Notes under the pieces: model-generated
Told to the model about the DNA's origin: nothing
Databases searched by the model: none
The model's input: only the letters and a program-made list of their open reading frames with translations
Program-made: the position numbers and the translations under genes
Part shown: piece after piece, positions 7,625-15,311 of the stretch
How the letters are laid out: each line of letters begins with the position of its first letter
How positions within the stretch are numbered: position 1 is the first letter of the stretch
Source of the DNA: an uncultured Bacillota bacterium
Lineage (GTDB): Bacteria; Bacillota; Limnochordia; Limnochordales; ZCTH02-B6
NCBI GenBank assembly: GCA_937916565.1
Contig: CALFSR010000072.1
Location: 1 to 19,042 of the forward strand
DNA length: 19,042 nt
Reading direction: 5' to 3'

Positions 7625-9955
7625 TTAACCGTCGGCGTGGCTTGCGAAAAGGCCCTCGGCCCGGCCCGCCGCCGCCAGCGCCCGCCATACCCGCTCGGGC
7701 GACATGGGCAGCTCCCGCACCCGCACGCCGGTGGCCCGGGCGATGGCGTTGGCCACGGCCGCAAGGGGCGGCACGATGGGCGTCTCGCCCACGCCCCGGA
7801 CGCCGTAGGGGCCGTCGGACGCCGGAACTTCGACGATGACCGTGTCGATCATGGGCAGGTCCAGTGCGGTCGGCAGCCGGTAGTCAAGGAACGTCGGGTT
7901 GCGCATGACGCCTTGGTCATAGACGTACTCCTCAAACAGCGCCCAGCCCACTCCCTGGGCGGCGCCGCCCTGCAGCTGCCCTTCGACCGACGCGGGGTGA
8001 ATCGCCCTGCCCGCATCCTGCACGGCCGTGTAGCGCAGGATGTCCACCTTGCCGGTTTCCAGGTCGACGCCCACGTCGACGATATGAGCGCCGAAGGCCG
8101 GCGCCATCTTGAGACCGTTGACGATGCCCTTGGCGAAGATGGGCCCGCCCGTCTTTTGCAGGCTGGCGGCGACTTCCTTGATGCTAATCCGGTACTGCGG
8201 CTCCTCCCACAACCAGAACTCGCCGCCTCCGAATGCGACCGCCTCGGGGTCCGCCTCCAGCAGCTTGGCCGCCCGCGCCTTGAGCTGGGCGATGGCGTCC
8301 TGGCACGCCCGCCAGCAGGCGGCGCCCGTCGCGTAAGTCGTCCGGCTCCCCCCGGTGACGTCGTTGTATCCTACGGTGTCCGTGTCCGCGACGACCGGTT
8401 TCACGTCGTCGGGCTCAAGTCCCAGCTCCTCCGCAACGATCATGGCCAGAGACGCCCGGCTGCCGCTCAAGTCGCTCGATCCGGCCACCAGATTGACGGT
8501 GCCGTCGGCATTGAAGGTCAGGTGCACGGTGGACGTCATGCTGCCGCCAAACCAGAAACCGGCCGCCACGCCCCGGCCAACCGCGTAAGTTTTCGCACCG
8601 CCGGGGACGGGCGCCTTATAGTGGGGATGGTCCCGGACGGCCTGCAGCACCTCCCGGAAACCGATCCGGTTGAAGGGGGCGCCGTAGACGAGCCGATCGC
8701 CCTCGACGGCCGCATTCTTGAGCCGCAGGTCCACGGGGTCCATGTCCAGCGCCTGTGCCAGCTCATCCAGCACGGTTTCCACGGCAAAGGCGGCTTGGGG
8801 CGCCCCCGGCGCGCGGTAGGACTGTACCCGGGGCTTGTTGGTCACCACGTCAAAACCGTCCACCCGGAAGTTGGGAATGCGGTAAGGGGAGAGCCCGGTG
8901 ACCGCGCCGGCCCCCACGGGCGAGCCGGGGAACGCACCCGCGTCGTAAACCATGTACAGCTCGGCGGCGACCAGCTCGCCGTCGCGTTTTGCACCCAGCT
9001 TGCACCGGATGTAGGTCCCCGAACCGGGTCCGGTCCCGGTGAACACCTCCGCCCGCGTCATCCACATCTTGACCGGCCGGCCCGCCTGGCGCGAGAGCAG
9101 CGCCGCGATGGGCTCGAGGTACACCTGGATCTTGCCGCCGAAACCGCCGCCGACCTCCATGGGGATGACCTTGATGCGGCCCACGGGGATCTGCAGCAGA
9201 TCGGCCAGCTGTTGCCGGGCGGAGAAGGCGCCTTGGGTCGTCGTCCAGACCGTCAGCCGCCCGTCATGTTCCCACGCGGCGGCGGCGGCTTGGGGTTCGA
9301 TGTAGCCCTGGTGCACCATGGCCGTGCGGAACTCACGCGCGATGACTACGTCCGCGGCCGCGAAACCTGCCGCGGCGTCCCCCCGCTCGTACTGGACGTG
9401 CTTGGCCACGTTGCTCGGCCGCTCCGCCTTGCCGCCGCCGGGGGTGACGGTGTAGAGGTCTTGGTGAAGGAGCGGGGCGTCCGGCGCCATGGCGGCCACG
9501 GGGTCTTGAACGACGGGCAGCGGCTCGTACTCGACTTCTATGAGGCGCGCCGCCTCCCGGGCGGCCTGGAGGCTGGTGGCCGCCACCGCCGCTACCGGCT
9601 GGCCTCGGAATACCACCTTGTCCCGGGCGAGGATGATCTCGCTGGCGTACCTGAGCTCGATGGCCCCTTCGCCGAGCTCCGCCACGGCCTCGGAGTCGAT
9701 GGACGGCATGTCCGCCGCGGTCACGACCGCCCGCACGGCCGGGTGCTCCCGGGCGCGGCGGGTGTCGACGGACTTGATGCGCGCGTGGGGATGCGGGCTG
9801 CGCACCAGCACGCCGTAGAGCATCCCCGGCAGGCGCACGTCGGCGCCGAACCGGGCCCGGCCGGTTACCTTGTCGTAGGCGTCGTGGCGGATGGGCCGGG
9901 TGCCGATGACCCGGTAAGTCTGGCCGCTTGCCCGGTGCTTTCCCGTCGCGCTCAT
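7625..9955 (-). CDS. Mo-binding large subunit, xanthine dehydrogenase family
   Basis: The catalytic subunit (776 aa) of a three-subunit molybdenum hydroxylase that would oxidise a carbon next to a ring nitrogen, or an aldehyde, using water. The N-terminal a/b-hammerhead domain begins with GTRPIRHDAYDKVTGRARF (18-36). Mo cofactor contacts are GGGFGGK (269-275) and SYRAPGAPQ (379-387), and the family's catalytic glutamate is E724 in GVGETP. The loop SYRAPGAPQ lacks the Cys of the form I CO dehydrogenase motif AYxCSFR, so CO oxidation is unlikely. Length is typical. The start overlaps the preceding 2Fe-2S gene as ATGA and has GGAGGTG 8 nt upstream. No signal peptide is seen, so it should be cytoplasmic. 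The true substrate (purine, nicotinate, aldehyde or other) cannot be assigned. Confidence 0.93.
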   Translation of the reverse strand: MSATGKHRASGQTYRVIGTRPIRHDAYDKVTGRARFGADVRLPGMLYGVLVRSPHPHARIKSVDTRRAREHPAVRAVVTAADMPSIDSEAVAELGEGAIELRYASEIILARDKVVFRGQPVAAVAATSLQAAREAARLIEVEYEPLPVVQDPVAAMAPDAPLLHQDLYTVTPGGGKAERPSNVAKHVQYERGDAAAGFAAADVVIAREFRTAMVHQGYIEPQAAAAAWEHDGRLTVWTTTQGAFSARQQLADLLQIPVGRIKVIPMEVGGGFGGKIQVYLEPIAALLSRQAGRPVKMWMTRAEVFTGTGPGSGTYIRCKLGAKRDGELVAAELYMVYDAGAFPGSPVGAGAVTGLSPYRIPNFRVDGFDVVTNKPRVQSYRAPGAPQAAFAVETVLDELAQALDMDPVDLRLKNAAVEGDRLVYGAPFNRIGFREVLQAVRDHPHYKAPVPGGAKTYAVGRGVAAGFWFGGSMTSTVHLTFNADGTVNLVAGSSDLSGSRASLAMIVAEELGLEPDDVKPVVADTDTVGYNDVTGGSRTTYATGAACWRACQDAIAQLKARAAKLLEADPEAVAFGGGEFWLWEEPQYRISIKEVAASLQKTGGPIFAKGIVNGLKMAPAFGAHIVDVGVDLETGKVDILRYTAVQDAGRAIHPASVEGQLQGGAAQGVGWALFEEYVYDQGVMRNPTFLDYRLPTALDLPMIDTVIVEVPASDGPYGVRGVGETPIVPPLAAVANAIARATGVRVRELPMSPERVWRALAAAGRAEGLFASHADG

Positions 9956-10538
9956 GCCGGGCGCACCTCCCCGTCATCTGCGGCCGTTTCCAAACCTGCC
10001 GCCGCTTCTGGTCGTGTCTCGGCCGCCATCCGGGAGGCGGCGTCGAGCACAGCGCGGATAATCTTGTCGTAACCGGTGCAGCGGCACAGGTTGCCGGCCA
10101 GCCAGCGCCGGACTTCCTGTTCCGTTGGGTGCGGGTTCACGTCCAGCAGGGCCTTGGACGCCACCAGGAATCCGGGCGTGCAAACGCCGCACTGCAGCGC
10201 GCCGTGCTCGAGAAACGCCTGCTGCAGCGGGTGCAGGCCGTCCGTGGCCAAACCTTCCACGGTCACGATATCCCGGCCCGCCGCTTCCACCGCCAGCACT
10301 AGGCAGCTGTTGACGGGCCGGCCGTCCAGGAGGACGCAGCAGGCCCCGCAGTTGCCGTTGCCGCAGCCTTCCTTGGTGCCCGTCAGCCCCAGTTGCTCCC
10401 GCAGCACCTCAAGGAGCGTCTGCCGGGGCTCGCAGGCGAACGCCTCCGGGACGCCGTTGACGGTTGCTTCCACGAGCACCTTGGCGGATACGGCGTTGAT
10501 CGACGCCTTGCCGGCGGATGCGGTGGACATGGCGTTCA

Positions 10539-10539
<1 letters not shown>
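9952..10539 (-). CDS. 2Fe-2S electron-transfer subunit of Mo hydroxylase
   Basis: The small iron-sulfur subunit (195 aa) that moves electrons from the Mo site to FAD. All eight cluster cysteines are present. The plant-ferredoxin-type cluster uses C59, C64, C67 and C79 (CGNGNCGAC...NSC); the second cluster in the helical domain uses C117, C120, C152 and C154 (CGVC...CRC). An N-terminal extension of about 20 residues precedes the first strand. The ATG at 10539 shares its A with the TGA of the FAD gene (TGATG), and its own stop overlaps the Mo gene start by 4 nt, so translation is coupled throughout. AAGGG lies very close to this ATG. A second ATG at 10530 has an 11-nt spacer and could be the real start, shortening it by three residues. 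Confidence 0.93.
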
Positions 10540-11471
<932 letters not shown>

Positions 11472-11718
11472 GCGGGACGTCGCCTCCTTGGGCCGGCATG
11501 GTTGTGGGTTGATTTTCGGAGCAGCAGAGGGGGTTCCTTCCTTATCCCGGGACGGTCGTGTCAAAGCGCCCTCGCATCGCCCGGAGGGCCCTAGGCGTCG
11601 CCCGAGAGGTCCTTCGCCGCGTCGCGCGCGGCGACGGGCAAGAGCTTTCGCCGTGGGCCGGGATCGGTCCGTCGTCTCGAAAAATCAACCCGGTGGATTG
11701 ACGATGTTAATGGCGACC

Positions 11719-11748
11719 TTGACAATGAAAAAGCACCTGCTTTATGAT
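11719..11748 (+). promoter_or_regulatory. Sigma-A promoter of the ABC operon
   Basis: The -35 box is a perfect TTGACA (11719-11724) and the -10 box is TATGAT (11743-11748, five of six), with an 18-nt spacer in an unusually AT-rich patch. Transcription would start near 11755 and give a leader of about 67 nt before the ATPase gene. A second, weaker set (TTGACG 11698-11703, GACAAT 11721-11726, 17-nt spacer) overlaps it. Confidence 0.75.
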
Positions 11749-11767
11749 AGGGGCGATTCCAGCGGCT

Positions 11768-11798
11768 GCCGCCGCGGGCAGGCGTTCCCGCCGGCGGC
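11768..11798 (+). other. Leader hairpin of the ABC operon
   Basis: GCCGCCGCGGG (11768-11778) pairs with CCCGCCGGCGGC (11787-11798), with one bulged base and an 8-nt loop. It falls in the 5' leader between the promoter and the ribosome site. No U-run follows, so it is more likely an mRNA-stability or folding element than a terminator. Confidence 0.4.
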
Positions 11799-11821
11799 AA
11801 GCTACGTGGGGAGGGGCGGGC

Positions 11822-12952
11822 ATGGACGCGGTGGTGACGGCCGAAGACTTGCGCAAGCGGTTTCCCCGCAAGCGGGTGGGCCAGAGGCGCTGGTTTCCCT
11901 GGGGGCGGCGGGGCAACGGCAGACCGGGCGACACCGGCCGGAGCGGCAACGGGGGCACCGGCAGCGACGGTGGCAACGGGGGCACCAACGCCAGCGCCGC
12001 CACTAAGGCTGCCAACGCTTCCAACGGCGACGACGGGGACTGGATCGTCGCCGTGGACGGCGTCAGCTTCACGGTGCAGCGGGGCGAGATCTTTGGTCTT
12101 CTCGGACCTAACGGCGCCGGCAAGTCGACGACCATTCGCATGCTGAGCACGTTGCTTGAACCGTCCTCGGGTACGGCCACCATTTGCGGCTGGGACGTGC
12201 GGCGGGATCCCATGCAGGCCCGGGCCCGGCTAGGCGTCGTGCTGGCCGGCGACAGGAGCCTGTACTGGAAGCTGTCGGGCCGGGAGAACCTCGAGTTTTT
12301 CGCCACCCTCTATCACGTGCCGCCCGGTGAAGTGACCTGGCGGGTCAACCGGGTGCTGGAGCGCATGGAGCTTGCCGATCGCGCCGACGAACTGGTGGAG
12401 CGCTATTCCACCGGCATGAAGCAGCGCCTCTCGCTGGCCAGGGCGCTCCTGGCGGACCCGCCGGTCCTCCTGCTCGACGAACCGACCCTCGGCCTCGACC
12501 CGCAGTCCGCCCGCAACCTGCGGGAGCTCATCCTCGAGCTCAAGCGGGAAGGCCGGGCCATCCTGCTGACAACCCACTACATGGAAGAAGCCGACTACCT
12601 TTGCGACCGGGTGGCCATCATCGACCACGGCACCATCATCGCCATGGACAGCCCCGCAGCGCTCAAGCGGCGCCTGCCCCACGAGCGGGTGTTTCGCCTG
12701 GAGCTCAAGGAAACCAACGGCGCCCTGCGGATTAAGGACCGCGTGCCCGGTTTGACGGTGGTGGACGAGCGCCGCGACGAGGCGACGGGCACGGTGCACG
12801 TCGCGCTGACGCTGGCGGACCCGCAGCGGGACTTGGCGGCCCTTTGGACCGGGCTTGCGCAAAGCGGAGCCAGCGTTCTCAATTACTCGGTGCAGGAGCC
12901 GACGCTCGAGGACGTTTTCATTTCGATGACCGGGCGGGCCCTGCGGGATTAG
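11822..12952 (+). CDS. ABC-2 type exporter ATP-binding protein
   Basis: The ATPase (376 aa) that would power the two permeases encoded next. It has Walker A GPNGAGKST (95-103), the signature YSTGMKQRLSLARAL (195-209), Walker B VLLLDEPTLGLD (215-226) and the H-loop histidine H252 (TTHY). The Q-loop position reads VVLAGDRSLYWKLSGREN without the usual glutamine, a variant seen in some DrrA-like export ATPases. The first strand (AVVTAEDLRKRF, 3-14) is separated from VDGVSF by an insertion of about 60 residues, basic then Gly/Asn/Ala-rich (about 15-74), which is unusual. The ATG at 11822 has GGGGAGGGG just upstream. The C-terminal portion (about 300-376) is the accessory domain common to this class. 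Cargo is unknown; drug, lipid or polysaccharide export are all possible. Confidence 0.9.
   Translation: MDAVVTAEDLRKRFPRKRVGQRRWFPWGRRGNGRPGDTGRSGNGGTGSDGGNGGTNASAATKAANASNGDDGDWIVAVDGVSFTVQRGEIFGLLGPNGAGKSTTIRMLSTLLEPSSGTATICGWDVRRDPMQARARLGVVLAGDRSLYWKLSGRENLEFFATLYHVPPGEVTWRVNRVLERMELADRADELVERYSTGMKQRLSLARALLADPPVLLLDEPTLGLDPQSARNLRELILELKREGRAILLTTHYMEEADYLCDRVAIIDHGTIIAMDSPAALKRRLPHERVFRLELKETNGALRIKDRVPGLTVVDERRDEATGTVHVALTLADPQRDLAALWTGLAQSGASVLNYSVQEPTLEDVFISMTGRALRD
11945..11986 (+). repeat. 15-bp direct repeat inside the ATPase gene
   Basis: GGCAACGGGGGCACC occurs at 11945-11959 and again at 11972-11986, in frame and 27 bases apart. It encodes part of the Gly/Asn-rich insertion after the first strand of the ATPase, suggesting this insert grew by slippage or local duplication. 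Confidence 0.65.
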
Positions 12953-13069
12953 ACGGCCTAGGCATTCGCGGGCCCGCTCGCTGCACGAGGCGGCTTAGGA
13001 ATTCGTGGGCGGGGCCCGCCGGGCGATCCGGCAAGACCCGGCGGAGCCGGGGGGCAGGAGGTGGGCGGT
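12953..13069 (+). other. Structured spacer between ATPase and first permease
   Basis: This 117-base spacer, long for an operon, is very GC-rich. It contains a perfect palindrome GCGGGCCCGC (12968-12977) and a related GGGGCCCGCC (13011-13020), each preceded by an ATTCG. It ends in AGGAGGT (13056-13062), the ribosome site of the permease. It may tune the ratio of subunits or carry an internal processing site; no promoter was recognised. Confidence 0.3.
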
Positions 13070-13942
13070 ATGATCGAAGGCGGCGGCAACACAAGAGCGC
13101 AGAAGGTCGGCGGGTTGCGCAACAACTTGCGGGCAGCGTACGCCGAGATGAAGCGGGACTGGGCGGTGCACCTGCGCTATCCCGCCGAGCTTGCGGGTCT
13201 TGTCGTTTGGCCTGTGCTGTTTCCGGCCATCTACGTCTTTTCCGCCCGCACGCTGGCGGGCCCGGACGGCGAGTCCGTGGCCGTGTTCGCCAGCCGCGCG
13301 GGGACCGCCGACTACGTGGGCTACATCCTCTTCGGCAGCATGCTGTGGATGATCCTCAATATGACCTTGTGGGATCTGGGCGGCCACCTGCGCCGGGAAC
13401 AGATGCGGGGGACGCTGGAGGTGTCCTGGACGACGCCCACCTCCCGCATGGCGCTGCTTGTGGGCGCTTCCATGGCGCAGATCACCAAGTCCGCGCTGTT
13501 TCTCGTCATGGCCGCGCTGATGCTCCAGCTCGTCTACGGGTTTCGCCTGCAGGGCAGCGTCGGGCTTTTGCTCGTGCTGATGGTCCTGTCGATCCTGCCG
13601 GTCATCGGGCTCGGCCTCGTGTTTGCCAGCCTTGTGGTGTGGCTTAAGGAAGTCAACTCGATGGTGTTCCTCGTGCGGGGCATCTTCATGGTGTTCTGCG
13701 GCATTACCTACCCGGTCGAAGTGCTGCCCGGATGGATGCAGGCCATAAGCGCCTACTTGCCCTTGACGTATGCGATCCGATCGATGCGGGCCGTGGGGCT
13801 CGCCGGCGCGGGCTGGGCCGATGTGCGGTCGGATGCGCTGGCTCTTATGGTCTTTGCCGCCGCGTTCCTGGTGGTGGGCTGGCTCTCGTTCCGGGCCGTT
13901 GAGCGGATGGCCGCGCGGGCAGGCACGTTGGCGCACTTCTAG
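13070..13942 (+). CDS. ABC-2 type transporter permease 1
   Basis: Integral membrane subunit (290 aa) of the exporter, with about six hydrophobic segments. A cytoplasmic amphipathic N-terminus (MKRDWAVHLRYPAEL) leads into helix 1, and the ABC-2 pattern RREQMRGTLEVSWTTPTSR follows helix 2. Near the end ITYPVEVLPGWMQAISAYLPLTYAIRSMR is the family signature. ATG 13070 is chosen: AGGAGGT (13056-13062) is 7 nt upstream, whereas an in-frame GTG at 13061 lies within that ribosome site. It is most likely a heterodimer partner of the next permease, since the two share topology and the REQMRGTLE / EEMEQGTLE motif, and both follow one ATPase gene. Confidence 0.9.
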   Translation: MIEGGGNTRAQKVGGLRNNLRAAYAEMKRDWAVHLRYPAELAGLVVWPVLFPAIYVFSARTLAGPDGESVAVFASRAGTADYVGYILFGSMLWMILNMTLWDLGGHLRREQMRGTLEVSWTTPTSRMALLVGASMAQITKSALFLVMAALMLQLVYGFRLQGSVGLLLVLMVLSILPVIGLGLVFASLVVWLKEVNSMVFLVRGIFMVFCGITYPVEVLPGWMQAISAYLPLTYAIRSMRAVGLAGAGWADVRSDALALMVFAAAFLVVGWLSFRAVERMAARAGTLAHF

Positions 13943-13978
13943 CCGGACGCGGGCGGTGCCCAGGGGGTGAAGAAGGTC

Positions 13979-14881
13979 ATGGAGGGGATGGCGATGGAAG
14001 GGACGACCACGGCAGCGGACTCCCGGATGGTGATCCCGCCGGCGGGATCCACTACCGACCTCCGCGAGAACATGCGGGTGCTGATGGCGGTCGTCGTGAA
14101 GGAGTGGCGGGTGTCTTGGCGCTACCCCATGAACGCCGTGATGAGCCTCGTTACGCCCGTCATGTGGCTGGCGCCGGTGTACTTCATGGGCCTGACCTTC
14201 TCGGACAGCGGCGAGGCGGCCGGTTTCCGGGCGTCTACGGGCACGGGAGACTTCGTGGCCTTCATGGTCCTCGGCGGCGTGGTGGCCAGCTACGTCAGGG
14301 CCGTGTTCTGGCGGATGGGTTTCTCTCTGAAGGAGGAGATGGAGCAGGGGACGCTGGAGAGCCTCTGGCTCACGCCCAACCCACGCCTTTGGCTGCTGGT
14401 GGGGCGCAGCGTCGTCAGCGTCCTGCTCACCGGCATCAACACCGTGGCCGTGATGGCCATCGTCTACTTTCTCTTCGGGTTTGAAATGGCCGGGAACGTG
14501 GCAGCCGCCCTGCTGATCCTGGTGCCCCTCATCATCGCCCTGTACGGGTTTGGCATCGCCTACGCGGGCGTGGTGCTCTACGTCAAGGACGCCAACACGC
14601 TGACCGACGTGACGAGCTTCCTGGTGGAAGTCGTGGGCGGATTCAACTATCCCGTGACGTCGCTGCCGCGGGCCCTGATGGTGGTGGGGCTGGCGCTGCC
14701 CGTCACCTACGGGGTGGATGCCATACGCGCCCTCATGCTGGGCACGAACCCGCTGGTGCCGGTGCCGGTGTCGGTGGCTGTAGTGCTTGCGTCCACCGTG
14801 GTGTTCTGGTTCCTGGGGCGTTGGGTTTTCCACCGGGTCGACGACCGGGTGCGGGCCATGGGCACCTTGGGCACCCATTGA
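13979..14881 (+). CDS. ABC-2 type transporter permease 2
   Basis: Second membrane subunit (300 aa) of the exporter. It has the same arrangement: amphipathic entry VVVKEWRVSWRYPMN, helix pair, loop KEEMEQGTLESLWLTPNPR, three central helices, then GGFNYPVTSLPRALMVVGLALPVTYGVDAIR near the C-terminus (the ABC-2 pattern). Start choice is open. GTG 13967 has its ribosome site too close; ATG 13979 has AGGGGGTGA with an 8-nt spacer; ATG 13994 has GGAGGGG with a 6-nt spacer. I chose 13979. The gap to permease 1 is 36 nt. A hairpin follows the stop at once, so the operon probably ends here. Confidence 0.9.
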   Translation: MEGMAMEGTTTAADSRMVIPPAGSTTDLRENMRVLMAVVVKEWRVSWRYPMNAVMSLVTPVMWLAPVYFMGLTFSDSGEAAGFRASTGTGDFVAFMVLGGVVASYVRAVFWRMGFSLKEEMEQGTLESLWLTPNPRLWLLVGRSVVSVLLTGINTVAVMAIVYFLFGFEMAGNVAAALLILVPLIIALYGFGIAYAGVVLYVKDANTLTDVTSFLVEVVGGFNYPVTSLPRALMVVGLALPVTYGVDAIRALMLGTNPLVPVPVSVAVVLASTVVFWFLGRWVFHRVDDRVRAMGTLGTH

Positions 14882-14884
14882 CCT

Positions 14885-14902
14885 AGGAGCGGCGCTCCTT
14901 TC
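14885..14902 (+). terminator. Short terminator-like hairpin after the ABC operon
   Basis: AGGAGC (14885-14890) and GCTCCT (14894-14899) form a perfect 6-bp stem with a GGC loop, followed by TTTC in part. It begins 4 nt after the permease stop codon. The T-run is short, so termination may be weak or partial. Confidence 0.45.
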
Positions 14903-14914
14903 GGGGACGTTGAC

Positions 14915-14924
14915 CAAGCGCTTG
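14915..14924. promoter_or_regulatory. Palindrome CAAGCGCTTG, possible operator
   Basis: A perfect 10-base palindrome with a central CG, of the kind bound by LacI-family repressors, in the 168-base gap before the small membrane protein gene. A nearby TTGACC (14910-14915) could be a -35 but lacks a matching -10. The gap also holds GGAAGGAGG (14964-14972) with no start codon at usual spacing. The operator role is only a suggestion. Confidence 0.25.
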
Positions 14925-15049
14925 CGAAGGTAGGCAACGGTTTTGCCACGAGCGTCGCCCCCAAGGAAGGAGGCGGAATAGTCGCAAAGAAATATCGGGT
15001 CAGATAACGCGGGTGCGCGGGCCCGCCATGCCGAACGGGGGCGACGCCG

Positions 15050-15199
15050 ATGGGGGGCAACGATCGCCAGCTGGTGTTGAGGGAGCTGGAAAGTCTCCGG
15101 AAGCAGGCCGCAAAGAAGGACCGTATCGGGTGGCGCGCCCTGTGGCTCGTTGCCGTGGCGGCCTTCGCGCTCTTGTGGCTCCTCTTTTTCCGCAGTTGA
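15050..15199 (+). CDS. 49-aa single-pass, tail-anchored membrane protein
   Basis: A short open frame with the build of a real small membrane protein. Residues 1-26 are charged and helical (RQLVLRELESLRKQAAKKDR), with heptad-like leucines that could form a coiled coil. Residues 27-47 are one continuous hydrophobic helix bounded by Trp and ending FFRS, as in C-terminally anchored proteins. The ATG is 8 nt after a GGGGG site (15037-15041). A compact hairpin (15201-15216) follows the TGA directly. I do not recognise a family. The positive residues before the helix predict a cytoplasmic N-terminus. It could serve as an accessory subunit of the upstream exporter, but a terminator-like hairpin and 168 nt lie between. 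Being so short it might be spurious, yet the pattern is hard to get by chance in GC-rich DNA. Confidence 0.6.
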   Translation: MGGNDRQLVLRELESLRKQAAKKDRIGWRALWLVAVAAFALLWLLFFRS

Positions 15200-15200
15200 T

Positions 15201-15216
15201 CGCGGCAAGGGCCGCG
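15201..15216. terminator. Hairpin between small membrane gene and rtcB
   Basis: CGCGGC (15201-15206) pairs with GCCGCG (15211-15216) over an AAGG loop, starting 1 nt after the small gene's stop. No T-run follows on either strand. It could still bound the two convergent units. Confidence 0.3.
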
Positions 15217-15311
15217 TACCCGGAAGCCTGGCGTGGGCATGGGCCGGGCTGCGGGCAACCCCCCGATGGACGGGTTCGGCAGGACAGGGAACGGACGGCT
15301 TCGTAGGCCGC

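Larger units (their letters stand above)
11472..11821. promoter_or_regulatory. Divergent control region between hydroxylase and ABC operons
   Basis: This 350-base gap drives the hydroxylase operon leftwards and the ABC operon rightwards. An 11-base sequence occurs twice in opposite orientation: GGGTTGATTTT at 11506-11516 and AAAATCAACCC at 11681-11691. The second copy overlaps a 17-base imperfect palindrome (11683-11699, AATC.ACC.GGT.GATT, one mismatched pair) that abuts the ABC promoter. A GC-rich inverted repeat (CGTCGC/GCGACG, 11620-11636) lies between. On the minus strand a perfect TTGACA (complement of 11559-11564) has no good -10 at 17 bases, so the hydroxylase promoter is not fixed. 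No plausible small gene was found here. Confidence 0.5.

Noticed and set aside
7625..9955. Annotation as CO dehydrogenase large subunit (coxL)
   Set aside because: The AYxCSFR loop of form I enzymes is absent; only the generic xanthine dehydrogenase-family label is supported.
7556..10072. An 838-codon open frame on the plus strand across the Mo subunit
   Set aside because: Antisense shadow of a strongly conserved gene; composition is His/Arg/Gly-rich and no motif is present.
15013..15306. A 97-codon frame overlapping the 49-aa gene
   Set aside because: The predicted product is Arg/Gly/Pro-rich with no hydrophobic pattern and no ribosome site; the overlapping 49-codon frame has a far better protein pattern.
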